Positions 12,820 to 26,333 of a stretch of 64,000 nucleotides of DNA are shown here, in pieces. The notes under the pieces were generated by a model. That model was not told where the DNA came from and did not search any database. It saw only the letters and a program-made list of their open reading frames with translations. The translations under genes were made by a program, and so were the position numbers. The stretch spans positions 38,898-102,897 of the forward strand of contig MPNW01000089.1 of the NCBI GenBank assembly GCA_011800805.1, written 5' to 3'. The DNA is from Hirudo medicinalis. Taxonomy: Eukaryota > Annelida > Clitellata > Hirudinida > Hirudinidae. The first letter of the stretch is position 1. Each line of letters begins with the position of its first letter.

Positions 12820-15800
12820 CTAATTAGATTGTTCTGATGACCCTCGGGCATGTTCAAGGGCTTGTCGGAGACAGAGTGCCAACAAGTCATCCACTTCATC
12901 TGTGTCGCACTCTGAATCTATTTCAAAGTCCTAGAAAGAGTTAATAAAAATCTTATTTAAATAAATAATTTACAATATTTTCAAAAGGAAAAAATTGTGC
13001 CATTTTGATGTCTCAATCTCATCAAGAATTTAAGTGGCTTGGTTCAACAAAATCAGATACTAAAATTGAAGCTGAAAAATTATATGCAATCATATGTGCT
13101 CATGATTCATTTCAAGTCATTCATGAATATCACAACAGAGGACAATTAAATCCTCAGAACTCAAAGCAATTCCTGGTGTCACCAATTACAGGACATAATT
13201 GTACAACAAATTGTCAGCAATAAAAACAGCGATCAAGTTAAGAGGCAATAATGATGTGCTGACCTCATTTATTGTTTTGAGGAGTTTGGCTATCATCCTC
13301 CTGACAGTGGACAGTTTGCTGCTCGACTGCTCTGCCTCACATTGCTTCACCTGGGCTTCATGCTGGAAACTGCTCACCAACTGTTTGCATAAGTTATGAT
13401 GATTTTTATGTTAAATCATTAATTAAACTTTAACTACAAAGTCATCCAGAAAAGCCGAACGATCGATTATTTCTTGAGAGACAACACAAATGCGATCTCA
13501 GAAACCGTAGCTATTGGTATGCAACTTATAAATGATTGAGAATAACAACAACATACCTTTCTCAACCCCTTCTCATATTGGTCAAAGAAATCATCCAATG
13601 GGAAAGTAGAGAGATCCTGAGTAGCAAGAGAGGATACTGTTTCTTTATCCATATACCACTGAGGAGGCAGAAAGTATCTTAGGCAGGTCCTGCAAGTTGA
13701 AGAATGTAAGTGATGCTTCAATAATTAATTACACTTGAAGGATTGGATTGGTTAGGATCTTGAATCAACTTGTGACCTATCGGCTATTGTTGGCGTTACA
13801 TTGCTATTGTTTGCATTCAATAAAATAATCTAAAGGTGGTAATGGCATATGGCATGTAAGTTATCTCAGAGGGTTGCATTCCTGCAAGCCATAGTAAAAA
13901 CAGGTCATTATGTATTATGGCTGCAGTCCATCTTGCAATGCCACAAAGCACGTCTGGGAGTCGGAACTACATAAATATACTCATTATTTATCATCATAAT
14001 CATCATTAAAGTATTTCTATCAATTTAACATCATTATCACATCTAATTAGACCTGAATCCATTGGCAATCTCTTCATAGGCCTGCAAATCAAAAGTAGTA
14101 TTTGTCCCACAGCTGTTGAAAGTTTTGTCAGCTGATGCACAAGGAACAGGAGCATTTGATTGGGATTCTTCAGGTAAATCAGTGGCCCCATTTAATGGGG
14201 CTTCATTTAAGGGTGAGGGGTGGTGGTGGTGGTCATCATTGAGGCCATTTTTCAGAGGACCCGAATCGGAAGGAGTAGTCGACGGCATGTTACCATTGGT
14301 GTCGTTGGTCAAGTTGTTGCTGGGAGAAGATTCATTGGCTTCCAATGGAGAGTTGTTCTGTAACAAGATGAGTTCATCCATGACTCTTTACAATAATTGG
14401 TCATTAAAATTATTTTTCTTTGTCATGCCATCAGTATGCAGCTTCCCCACAATGTCTGACTATAACATCCAACATCATCCATCATCATTGTAAATATTAT
14501 CATCATCATCCCATAAAGTCAAGCTCTCTCACCTTATCCTCCAAAACCTGAATGTCATGACTGGCCTTTGGAAACCTGAATGGAGTTTTTAAATAGATGG
14601 TTAAAATTGAACAGAAAAGCTTTTTTTAATGAAATCTCAGGTAGCTGAGTGATTTCTCTTTTTGCAATGACAAATGATTAATGGTTTGACTGGTCCTCTT
14701 TGAGAAAAGGTAGTTTACCCAAATACACTTCCTTATATCAGTAAAAACTGAATCATCGAAAGAGGGCTTCCGACAGGCAGACACGTTGGTTGGACTTAAT
14801 TTAACAATAGTCTCAGCTCACCACATGTCTGTAATGCCATGGAAGCTGCTATTGAATCGAACTCTGCACGTCTCCTTTGAAATACTCTCCTCCACCACTT
14901 CTCCCTCAATCCTGGATTGTTATAAGCAAATAATAACTATTATAGCTTAAATGCTACATCATGAGAATGGATAATACAATAAATTATTAAAAAATAAGTC
15001 TTTTAACTAATAAATCACTTAAATAATTCTCATCACCAACCAGAACTTCTGAACCATGGCCTTAACCTTCCTGCCCACAGTCAAAAGACCTCTGTTTCTT
15101 CTGCCCTCATCACCTCTGATGCTCTCTATTAAGCCATCATCATCATCATCATCATCTTCAACATCATCATCATAATCCTTCCTGGCAGTGACAGGGGAGA
15201 CGGTTCTGGCTTTCGAGTTCGAGTTGGTTGCCGTCTTTGCAGCCGATCGATTCGAGGCTAGAGATGAAATGAAAGAATGAGTTTTATCACTCAGAATAAA
15301 TATAATTTTTAATATTTGTTGAAGCTCTTGCAAGATGGATAATTAGAAAAATACATTTAAATTAATTATTTCACAATTACAGCAGAACATAACAAGCCAA
15401 TTTATAAACTCTCCCAAGGTTATCATCATCACCTGCAACTACATCCTCATGGAAGTGTCTTCCAGTGGAGTTCTTCAGCTTCTCCTTCAGCTTAGAGTTT
15501 TTCTTTTTCTCGTAGGTGAGAGATGGGATGGACATTTTCCTCCTCTTCTCACCTAATTTATCTGAGTAGCTGTCATAATCGTCGTCTTCATCATCGAAGT
15601 CACCGTGACTGCTGTTGTTTGTTTGTCCAACGCTGAAGTCATCATCGCTGTTTACGTTGCTATGGTTACTGCTGCTGCGATCGGTACTGCGTCGAACTTT
15701 ATCTCGTCGTGGAATTTTATAGGACCGACGGACTGGCGAAGGGGACGACCGGTGTTTCAAGGATATGTCTGAGGCGGGCCTTCTTGTTGGCTAAGGAGAT

Positions 15801-16847
15801 TGAGAGATGTGACGCGATTAAGATGAATGAAAAGAAATGAATTACTGTTATACATGTACACTCTCTTGAGCATCAATGTGTATAATGCATCTTCAAATGT
15901 CTAATACCACTCAATCTTAAGACTACAAATTACTTCTTCATCTCTGACCTCCTTAACCATGGAATGCTGAATAGACTTGGTAAGCACTGTATGCTTATTC
16001 GAAGGGGCGTGCTTATGCATGGAGGATATGGCCGAAGAGATAGACGCTCCAAAGTTCCTCATTGGTCGCTGAGTTGAGATTTTCAATGAGGAGTGGGAGG
16101 GGCATTGTGGGATCCCCTTCTGTGGTGGGTGCTTGGAAGGCTGGAAAGAATTGTAAAAGTAATTAATGCTTAGATGTTTAGACATTCGACCTCACATGTC
16201 CTCGTCCAACGTCCTTAAGACAACTTACAGATTAAAATACAAATAAGAACCAATCCATTTAGAATCTTTGACTGTATTTTGATCAGTATCATATTATTAC
16301 TCGTAGTATTATATTATTACTCGTTAGTATTATATCATTATTCATTAGTATGTTATTACTCGTTACAAACAAAAGTAGTTTTGTGCAGCTCACAGTGTTG
16401 TGCTGTTTCCTCACAGCAGTTGTTTCTATTTCTGAGGAGTGAGTACAAAGACCTTGCTTCTGAAATAACACTAACTTATTAAAAACTGCAAAAACTTCGG
16501 GTTCGGCATAACGTCGACGGCCGCGGTCTGTTAAAGTCTAACGCTCCGAATCCAAAATCAGGAGGAGTAATCGCAGAAAGAACGTAGCGAGCTATGGAAC
16601 GAACGAACGACATCGCCACGAGTCAAGATCACACGAGTCAAAAATCATCCTCCAACCGCTTTATTGCCTCTCGTTGCTTCACTGCCGTGAGAACTGTTTT
16701 CGACGTCTTCCGAGTGAATCGAGGACATCGACGAGGGGGAAGAGTCGACCCTCCTCTTGGGATCATTCCTCTGCTTAAATTAATTATAATATCGGTCCTA
16801 GTATACTAGAATTATGATATTTACATTGCAATATGTAATACATATCA

Positions 16848-16895
<48 letters not shown>

Positions 16896-19800
16896 ATGTT
16901 AAGTTGCTTAAGTAAAGCCTAATAATTTTAGAGGACATTAATTAAATGAAAATAAAGTATAGAAAGGACCGTCCTCGTCGGGCTGTGGCGTTTGATTATT
17001 ACCTGCATCTTGTCCAAGAGAGATTGCTTCCTTTTTATTTCCTGTAAAAATAGTGCAAAAAGATTGTGATAACTGCTTATCGGTTAAGAATGACTACTTG
17101 AAATTCGTTAATAAAATTCAGGCTCCTAGTTGACCTCTTCCAGGTCCTTCTCCTTCTGTTCCTTTGATTTTGGCATCTTCTTAAGGATACCCTCCGGCAG
17201 ATTCAGCTTTTCTTCAGGAGCCGAACATCTGTGGTCGCACACAAATTTGCACATAAGTAAATGAAGGTATTAATGTCTGGTATATGAGGTATTAATGTCA
17301 GGTGTATATCATACATGCACCTGATCATTATTCATTAGTATGATAATGCTATAATAGAACCTAGGAATTTTCAGCACATCAGAAATTCTAGAAATATTAT
17401 GGTAAATCCAAGTACATGGTGTACTTGAAAACGTAAATGAATTTTTTTTTACAGATGCTAGAAGATCATCGTTCAACAAACCGATTATGGGCAGGATCGG
17501 GGTTCATGGAGCAAACCCAATCATCAGGGAATACTTTGTTTATGTTGTTGGATGAGTAAGGGATGATTCTCCATTTGAGGCAAAGATCTAAAATGGGCGT
17601 TATTGACCTCATCATCACAGCTAGTTTACAAGTGATGTTATGTGAGTGACACCTTGCTACGAATGCATGAATGCTTGCATTAATTTTGAAAACTCACCAC
17701 ATTGAAGGGTGATTTGCACCTGTGCGGTCCTCTTCCTTATGTATTTCGGATCCGACGAGGGCAACGCATGCCAGTTTGGACTGATGTAGCCAAAGTTCTC
17801 CCTGAATGGAAAATTGAAATTTGTGATGATTTCAATGCCTTGCTGTGATGATAAAGCTAACCCTCATTGGTGGTCTAGCAAGAGATGCATTTAACGAAGA
17901 ACATGCCATTCTTTCCAAAAATATTAACATATACAAACTAATCTATCTCGTCTTTACATGCATTTCATCGGCACTAACGCGAACAGCAAATGCAAAAGCA
18001 ATAACAAAAATTAATTTTATCTCCATTTCAAAAAGCACACCAATAGTTGTGGGCCCCTTAAATAGCAATATTAATAAGTGATCAATAGTCACCATCAAAA
18101 TCATCACCAAAACTCACCAAAACTTGGAGACACCTTGTTGTGCTGATGAGCAAGTGTTTAAACAAATGTCAATTGAAAGCATTTTTATGTTGTCATTAAA
18201 ACATTAACATTGATAATCAATCAACCATAATATTTCTGTTTATTTTTTACATCAATTCAAGCCAGTGCTAGAGTAGGATTTGATAAATTCCACCATTATC
18301 ATCATCCACTCACCGATATCAATATCCCTCCAGTACTGCAACATGTGTTCTCCCATGGCCTGTTGCAGATGCCTGTATTCCTTTGCATCAGCAAAGTCCT
18401 GCTTGTTATGGGTAGGTTCCAGAACAAGATATGGAGCATCCACGACCCCTAAGGTCAAATATTTATGGGTTTCTAATATATACAGGAATTATATAAGATA
18501 AATTTATAAATGTAAATGCGGCTCATTTATATTGCACACAATGAAGAGCTTCATAAGTGCTTTTTGTTAAACATTTATATAACACCCCTTCCCAATGGCT
18601 CTCGTGGCAGTGCAAGCCGGGTTTCGAACACATCGTGACCGTTGCCATTACTGCCGCACGTAGGAACGCAACCCTTTCAGCTAGCTCGCATGCCAAATAT
18701 ACCCCGGAATATTGGTTCAATTGGTTGTATTTGGGCAATGATGAACCCATTCAAACTGGCTTCTAATATAATTTTTTAATTCTAAAAAATGAAGTCTAAT
18801 ACAATGTTGAATCATTAACGAATAATCCAATAATAATTGTTATTAATAATAATAAGTATTATAATATAATATAAGAATATAATATTAATGTGGAGATTAA
18901 GAAACTAAAAACGAATAATTGACAAATAAAGAATGACTCACCAACGACACCATTGCAAAGACTAAAACAAAAATAAGAAACATTGAATATTATTCGGCCT
19001 ATGTTATCATCGATGTCATTTCTGACTGCAGTCAACAGCTTTATGATTGTCAATAAAAAAAACTAACAATGACACAGCTCAAGTGATCAAGGCTCGTAGT
19101 GACTGATTTGTATGGTTGTACTTAAGCAAATTTAGTCAATGATTTCACAGTACTGCCAAACCATTCCCAAAACAAGGTCCAACGTACACCCGATACTCAC
19201 ACTCCCCCGTCCAGCTGAGGTCCGATCTTCTGGTACATCTTGATGAGTCGACTGCAATTATAAACAAACACTCCGTCTCTGCTCCTGTTCTCCAGGTTGA
19301 TGCCGAACACGAACACCAGCTGCTTCGGTTCTTTCAGCGATCTACGTTAAGGTTCGTTCGTAGTAGTAGAATTAAGACGACGATTAATTGATTTATCACT
19401 GAAGATGCAAACGTCGTGCAAAACGATATAAACGATTCGTAAACATTCAGCAAAGGCATGAATGCAGCATACTTATTCTTCCTCTCAGAAATGGCCTTCC
19501 TCAACTGGGCTTCCTTTCTTAATTCGAGGGCATGAGTCTGCGCCCTCCTTAATTCTATCTGGAAGTAAATAATAATGGCATTAGAAAAATAAGTGGTTTT
19601 TATTTATATTAAGACAAACATCTCGCTCAATTTTTATTGAAGGTACCTACCCTCTGCTCTTTGTCTGGCATCATGCCCAATTTTATCTCAAGGTCTCTGC
19701 AAAGTCACCATTATATGGATATTATGGGATTTATGAAATGATTGTGCTGTTAAGGATGACCTAAAAATCCAAGCGCAGACTTACTTGGCTTTGCTCTCTG

Positions 19801-22800
19801 CCTCTCTGGCCCTGAATTCAGCTGCATTAATAATGAATGAAACTGGTGTTACTACCAACTTCAATTGGATAATAATGGCAATGATGATTGTTGTATCCTT
19901 ACTTTTATGTTTGTTTATTGTCTATAACTAACTATAAGAAGTTTGAGGAATCAACTTGGGAAGGGAATTGTTTATTTAGTAATTAATCTTTTCGAGCTCA
20001 CAACAAAAGATATTGNNNNNNNNNNNNNNNNNNNNNNNNNNNNNNNNNNNNNNNNNNNNNNNNNNNNNNNNNNNNNNNNNNNNNNNNNNNNNNNNNNNNN
20101 NNNNNNNNNNNNNNNNNNNNNNNNNNNNNNNNNNNNNNNNNNNNNNNNNNNNNNNNNNNNNNNNNNNNNNNNNNNNNNNNNNNNNNNNNNNNNNNNNNNN
20201 NNNNNNNNNNNNNNNNNNNNNNNNNNNNNNNNNNNNNNNNNNNNNNNNNNNNNNNNNNNNNNNNNNNNNNNNNNNNNNNNNNNNNNNNNNNNNNNNNNNN
20301 NNNNNNNNNNNNNNNNNNNNNNNNNNNNNNNNNNNNNNNNNNNNNNNNNNNNNNNNNNNNNNNNNNNNNNNNNNNNNNNNNNNNNNNNNNNNNNNNNNNN
20401 NNNNNNNNNNNNNNNNNNNNNNNNNNNNNNNNNNNNNNNNNNNNNNNNNNNNNNNNNNNNNNNNNNNNNNNNNNNNNNNNNNNNNNNNNNNNNNNNNNNN
20501 NNNNNNNNNNNNNNNNNNNNNNNNNNNNNNNNNNNNNNNNNNNNNNNNNNNNNNNNNNNNNNNNNNNNNNNNNNNNNNNNNNNNNNNNNNNNNNNNNNNN
20601 NNNNNNNNNNNNNNNNNNNNNNNNNNNACTTGGGAAGGGAATTGTTTATTTAGTAATTAATCTTTTCGAGCTCACAACAAAAGATATTGAATCTTATATT
20701 ACTAATTATTAATAAATTCCTAAAACTTTATTATATAATAATTATCCTAATTATTATATAATACCACTACAACAATGATGAAGATGATGATTTTGACACT
20801 AACCATTTCTGGCATCCTCCTCTGCCTTCTTGGCCTCTTTCTCTGACCTGGCTCTAAACCTGGCAGAGGTGTACTTGTACGATCGGGGCTTGTAGAGAGT
20901 GTTAACAATGCGCTTGGTGCGCACCTTTTTACCCTGAATGTACACCCTCATGTGAGGATCAACATACAAGATGGAAGCATAAGATCTGAAGGACTTCCTT
21001 TCTGGTAGCAATCTGCATCGAATTATTCTGTCGACCATAAATCAGTCAAAGAGTCAGTTTGTTTAGACTTCTTTTTGATAGTTATTCTGTATATGTGAGT
21101 GGAGTAACATTGTCTAGTAGTGTTAGTTGGTTAGTGGAAACCCTTGCGAGCGGCTAGGATTCGACCTCCTAAAGGAGCCGCAAAGAAGCAAAAAACCTTC
21201 ACCGCTCAGCTATCGACATCCAGGATGGAGAGCAGATAGTAGTTACAATGTCTAGTAATGCAATGAATGTTGTAGTTTGATGCAATGCATTTAAATGAGC
21301 TGATGGAAAATGTTTTGTTGCCTTCCTAGAGATGTCATAATCACAAACTCTCTTCATTGCATTTCATTTTACATCCGCCATGACTAAAAGACATGAGAAG
21401 CACATTGTGTCATCATAATGCAACACTTTAAGTTTCAATAAATAAAAAGACAAAAAGTGATGAAACTTACCCCTCGTTGGTATCATCATCAGCTGAGCTG
21501 AGGAGTATGTCGTAAGGATCGGTCTTCACATCCAACTCGGGCTCTCCTGTGTCCAGGAGTTTCAGATTGTAGACAATGACAAGAGTCCCTTGATGATGAC
21601 AGCAATTGTTATTTCATTACCAATGTAATTACGTTAATGGTCTCTATTATTATTTTGTTTTAATGCATATCAATCACAACGGTATTGCAGTGAACAATTG
21701 TAGACATTTTCAGAGCTACCTGATGTGCCCTCTATCTTGTCGAATTCCTTCATGAACTGGGCATCTGTCCGGAATGGAGAATACTTCAATATCAGCTCCA
21801 TTTCCTGAACATGCTGTTGACCAATCAAATGATCAGTACGAGAAGTAGTACGACCAATCCCATCAACACGAATCGTCACACTAAGCATCTAACGTCCTCC
21901 TACCTTCTCCTTTTCTCTAGGAGTCTTGGCCAGAGGTCGCTTTGTATTGGCATCAAAGGATGGCATAGGAACTATGATCTGAGAAGAACATCGAACAGAA
22001 CATAAATAATTGATTAATGTGAATGATAAGTATATCATCCATGCATAAGACCACCCACCTCCTCCAATTGCTCCCTCTCGTGGAATGTCCTGGAGAGGAA
22101 GACGCAAGTGAGGGCCGAGTCTTTCTTCGTGAACAGCATGAGGTCGTTGCCGATCCTCATAGAACCCCTGATCAAAAGGTCGTCAACATCAGGCAACAGT
22201 GCTATAAGAGCTAGGTAGGATGTTTGTGCAAGTGACTAACGAAGAGCTCTGTTTAACCAAAGGCTAGGAGCCTAACACCTGCCACCTCTATCTAAACTTT
22301 AAAGTGCTTCCGCAACATTTAAATTTTACATGGCTATTTTATCAATTAAATGATTGAACGAATCACTTCACATCTAGTTACATAATTAAGGGAAACACTT
22401 AGCTAGCCCATTAATTAGAGCCTTTTATGCAGCTAGATGATATTTTTTAGGAAGAGCTTGGGGCTTGCATATCAAATCAATGTACACAAATCAATTGCAA
22501 TGCCAATCAATTTAAAATTAATTTAGTAAAAGAATGTCTAAAACATTACCAATGATAAGGCATTTCATTGTTTTTTTTAAATGACAGACTTAGTCCAAAA
22601 TCTGCATGTCGTTGGAGAAATTACTAAAAAGTAAAGACGACTAACGATTTCAGGCCGTTGCCATATTTCCCAATCATGTGTGAGTCGAGTGATTTCTTAG
22701 TGGATTTGCCAAACGTGATGATGTCGGAGGCCTCCTCTGGAATAGTAATGAACAGTGATAGATGAAAATGACTGACATCATGATGATTTTGATGATGGCG

Positions 22801-24847
22801 ACGATAATGCTCACCTGGAGACATCCCCTGTCCATCATCCAGAAAACAGAGCATGTATCCTCCTCGCAAAGTGGAGTCCGACACTAAAAGTCAAAAGATC
22901 CCAGAAACATTCAATTAGCTTCCCTAACCATCAGAAGTCTGGTTAACATCTAATCTTATTTTGATTTTTAAGCTGGAGGAAGGCAGTCATAAGTGTGACA
23001 AGGCAACAATGAAAATTACAAACCTATTTACAATTTAGTTTTTAAATTAACTTTAACTTGTATCCTCTGAAACTCGAGGTAAAATGACATTGTCCTAAAC
23101 GTCACAAAAATCAACAACATTGTCGTAAATGTCATAAAAGACAACAACATTGTCTTAAACGTCGACATCATAGAAATTAAATGCTATCATTTCCCGAGGA
23201 AATATTTAATTTGTCTGTCCACTTCCTTAACCAAATCATCTAACTTTTAACATAAGAACATGAGCACGTCGACTAAGACACGACTTAAGTTATTTTAATT
23301 GTTGATTTTGAAACGAAAACTCACCCGAGTGAATGTTGATTTTTGTTGCGTAGGCATCCCTGAGGCAGAATATTTGTAATAATTACAAGTCAAACTAACA
23401 AAACTAATCGAGCGAGCTAATTTCAAGTGATGGCCGACATCAAAAACTACAGGAAAATGTCTAAATAAGCGGCATAGAATTTTTATCCCGGGTAGAAATA
23501 ATTAACTGGAATAATAAACAATAAGCTCGCATCTGAAAGCATGGGTGATGTAATTTTATGCGTGCCCCGACGTACCGCTACGATAAACAGAAGAATATGC
23601 ATGCACAGCAAGTGTGGCCAGCAATGCAAAGTTTTCAAACCATGGCTTTGACTTTTTATTGCCAGTTATGCTGTATTCATTAGTGCTATTATTTCAGAAA
23701 TAATAATAATGGTAATGCTGATGGTGATGATGGTGGTAATGGTAATTTGGCGCACAGGTTGGCCGAATGGGTTAAGAAAAAATAATTAAACATCTCATAC
23801 CTGGCATTGTCCAACAACTCAGCTAGGGCACCGAAGAGAAATTCGTGTGTGGTCCTGTCAAAGCAATGTTTGAGTGGTTCACTGAGTAATGCAGACTGGA
23901 ACAGAGGTGAAGTGTTCAACTCCCACTCATATCCAATAAAATGACCAATATGTTCATGCTATGTATACATAAATAATCAAGTGATAAGTTATGAGGTTCT
24001 CAGTTGATTCAAATGCTTTCCTACCCATTATATCTTATCAAATGCACTTTAAATCACAGAGATTCACAAGATTTCAACCATACAAAATTGGCTATAGTTC
24101 TTAATCGTATCTTCAATTTTTGCCATCCACTTCAGAAGAGAATAAATGCCAAAGTATTAGCTAATCCCAAATAACAGTGGCAGAAGTAGCAACAATAACC
24201 ACCAGAAATCAGAAAGTGGAAAAATTTTGATAATATGAAGTTGTCATGACATGTTTATCTCTCTCAAGAATTGAACTGTGTTTACAAACAAATGTTTCCT
24301 TCTTCAAAAGAATGAAGTGGTCAAGAGACCATAACAATGGCTGGCATTTACCGATCATCTAACTGCCTTAGTCATTTTTCATGATGACCACACAGACATT
24401 CCAATTCCAGTTTACTTCAAATTTGTGAGCAGCATTAGTAATAACTGATTTGTATTCATAATAAATTTTTGCCATGAATTATGTCGACGAGGCTAAGTAA
24501 TTAATATAAGCTACTCGTAAACAGCAAAACTAAATGCTAGCTTAAACATCCCTTGCACTTACATAATGACATAACTCCATAATGACAAGTAATTGATTTT
24601 TTGAACTGAAAAGTAACTGGGGATAATAAAAACTAGATTTGGCTAAATTGGAACTACTTCAGTCCCAATTTATTAGACCTGAATTCTGTAAAATTACACC
24701 ATTATAATTGCTTTATTAACGCAAATGAAGTAAAGACAGAAAATAAGTTTGTTGATCAATAAAATGTTAATTTCTACGTAAATTAACTAACGAATTGGTA
24801 TGTAGGTAATCAAAGCTCAGTTGAGCCCTGCTCAGTCCTTTATACAT
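12820..24847 (-). CDS. MORC2: MORC family CW-type zinc finger protein 2 (31 exons, complete)
   Basis: GHKL-ATPase chromatin compactor; the vertebrate protein works with the HUSH complex to silence retroelements and genes. The start at 24847 reads [19 protein letters not shown], spliced to [18 protein letters not shown]. Exon 5' ends: 24847, 23854, 23359, 22883, 22736, 22167, 21978, 21813, 21588, 21012, 19821, 19696, 19558, 19341, 18961, 18448, 18142, 17801, 17587, 17228, 17041, 16770, 16140, 15790, 15257, 14911, 14575, 14357, 13689, 13380, 12930. Phases agree throughout; about 1140 aa (human 1032). ATP-site motifs: [26 protein letters not shown] coiled-coil insertion lies near 290-360. The CW finger at about 500-540 has CDLCLKW and [13 protein letters not shown] chromo-like domain is near 865-920 ([12 protein letters not shown]...FHGITDMW). 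The C-terminal dimer region has TCLRYFLPP and ends in an acidic tail. The linker is longer than in human and Asp-rich. The N gap falls in intron 10. Confidence 0.95.
16850..16890. repeat. AT dinucleotide microsatellite in a MORC2 intron
   Basis: About 20 uninterrupted TA units between MORC2 exons 21 and 22. Confidence 0.95.
18575..18690 (-). mobile_element. tRNA-derived SINE-like copy in a MORC2 intron
   Basis: On the minus strand this reads a box-A-like TAGCTGAAAGGG (18683-18672), then GCAGTAATGGCAACGGTCA, then a box-B-like GTTCGAAACCC (about 18628-18618), and a tail ending near an ATATAAATG. The same order of blocks occurs in a BCS1L intron at about 34041-34160 on the plus strand, which supports a dispersed family. 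Box A and box B suggest a tRNA-derived Pol III promoter. I did not see target-site duplications. Confidence 0.5.
20016..20627. other. Assembly gap of 612 N
   Basis: Gap inside MORC2 intron 10. The 62 bases on its left (19954-20015) are identical to the 62 bases on its right (20628-20689), so the contig ends overlap and the true gap is probably zero or much shorter than 612. No MORC2 exon needs to be inside it: exons 10 and 11 join in phase across it. Confidence 0.95.
21150..21236 (-). repeat. tRNA-like pseudogene or SINE head
   Basis: Minus strand carries TAGCTGAGCGGTGAAGG (21212-21196), close to a D-arm/box A, and GGTCGAATCC (21166-21157), a box B lacking one T. The spacing is tRNA-like. 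I could not fold a full cloverleaf with a credible anticodon arm, so a decayed tRNA-derived element is the likelier reading. Confidence 0.4.
23087..23170. repeat. 30-bp tandem repeat, about 2.7 copies
   Basis: The block starting ACATTGTC.TAAA.GTCA recurs at 23087, 23117 and 23147 with few differences, within a MORC2 intron. It contains no exon. Confidence 0.8.
23757..23776 (+). repeat. Isolated box-A-like fragment
   Basis: GGTTGGCCGAATGGGTTAAG resembles a Leu/Ser-tRNA D-arm and matches the head of the SINE-like copy at 34044. It is cut off immediately downstream by an A-rich stretch, 25 bases from MORC2 exon 2. Confidence 0.35.
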
Positions 24848-25454
24848 TTGTGCCTTGGGAAACTCAGTTGTAAATAATATTCTTTAGATGCTGTAACGAT
24901 AACAGTTTTATCCGCTTGAAAGTAATATTGGCTAGTGGACAAAATGTATGGTTTTTGATCAGCGGTAAGGTTTCGTTTGTTATCCAAAAATCGATATTAG
25001 TCGGCATAACCAAGAAACGAGTCTGAATTGCCCCTTTCTAATCATCAAATTATCAACTCTGCATCGAAATGCAGACACTACGAGGCTCCAAACAACAAAA
25101 CTTTAATACTCTGATACGATAAGGGTACGACTTTTAAAAATTGATGAAATTGTTACAAAACAAGGCATGGCGTAGAAATTCTAGTGCTCTTACTAATTTG
25201 CAAGAGTTTGCGCGAAATATATTTAGTGGAAATTTCTTTACACCAAGTGGAGTATAATCAAATTTGTATGTATTAGAAAATTAAATTTGTCTTAAAAACA
25301 ATCTGTCTTTATATCATGTTTAAACAATTTGCATTACTTAATTTCATTATTTTTTGTTTAGATAAGCAATGGTTGTAGTACTATACTAATTTATTTTAAA
25401 AAATCAGTATGGTCCGCCTAGCGATAGTCAAAAAAATTCAATGTATACAAAGTC

Positions 25455-26238
25455 ATGGCTGCTGGTAGGGCGCTCTTCAAATTCGGGGCCAATGTCAAAG
25501 AGTTTCGTTTGCATTTATGCCAGAAATCGGCATCTAGCAAAGGTGTGAGGTAAAGACTGTAATATAGCGTTGTGCGTAAACTTATTTTTCTCTTGTTGTG
25601 TATGAAAAAGCAATTTTTTAGGGAGTTTGTTGAAAAACACTATGTTGAACTGAAGAAAAACAATCCAAAGTTTCCTTTCTTGGTCCGAGAATGCAGTGAC
25701 GTTGATCCAAAATTATGGGCAAGATACGGTAATTCAATGTTTGATATTAAAAGGTATAGTCGGACTAAGTCAGTCTATAATCTATTAGCATTGTTTTATG
25801 CTGATCTATGTTTGTAGCCACTGCTCGTCTATAATAAATAGCATTCTTTTTATCTGACACTTTCCAGTGTTCACTTGGAGCTTGATTCCTTCAAGTGAGG
25901 CAGTGGATATGATAACTTTAATACTTATTTTGTACATTGCATGGTGTCAGAGGAAATGCAGTTATTGTCCATAATATTTTTGTCTGCATGACATGCTTGT
26001 TAAGTAATGTCTACTTGAACACTTATCTATAACTACCTCATAGTAGCTTGAATGATTTGTAGAACTGGCTTTATTATCTTGATCAAGTAGTTGTTTTAAA
26101 ATGTAACATTATCTTAATGAAATAATAAAAGTATTCTAAATTTAAGGTTATGGCAAGGAGTCCCATGTTTCCTTGACTGATTTCACTAGTGACCAAGTTT
26201 CTGAGGCCATACAAAAGTTGGCCCAAAAGTCTGCATAA
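25455..26238 (+). CDS. NDUFA2: NADH dehydrogenase [ubiquinone] 1 alpha subcomplex subunit 2
   Basis: Accessory subunit (B8) of mitochondrial complex I, with a thioredoxin-like fold. Exons 25455-25549, 25622-25728, 26147-26238 join in phases 2 and 1 to give 97 aa (human 99). It begins [20 protein letters not shown]. The core [20 protein letters not shown] and [15 protein letters not shown] is diagnostic, and it ends [10 protein letters not shown]. The family cysteines are present in LCQK and RECSD. An AATAAA sits at 26328. It is head-to-head with MORC2, 607 bp between start codons. Confidence 0.97.
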
Positions 26239-26327
26239 CTCCATCTAAAAAAAATGGAATGATTTTAAAAAGAGCTTAAGCCACGCTGGAAGACTTTTGA
26301 TGTTATTTACATCATGGATTGGGTGTA

Positions 26328-26333
26328 AATAAA
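26328..26333 (+). promoter_or_regulatory. NDUFA2 polyadenylation signal
   Basis: AATAAA 90 bases after the NDUFA2 stop, at a typical distance for a short 3' UTR. Confidence 0.6.

Noticed and set aside
19943..20660. Long frames through the N block
   Set aside because: They consist almost entirely of undetermined bases.
23689..23919. Start of MORC2 at a TTG-led frame ([11 protein letters not shown]...)
   Set aside because: A consensus TTTGACAG acceptor lies just before TTHEF, and an in-phase upstream exon at 24847-24792 supplies the conserved N terminus ending LHTNS.
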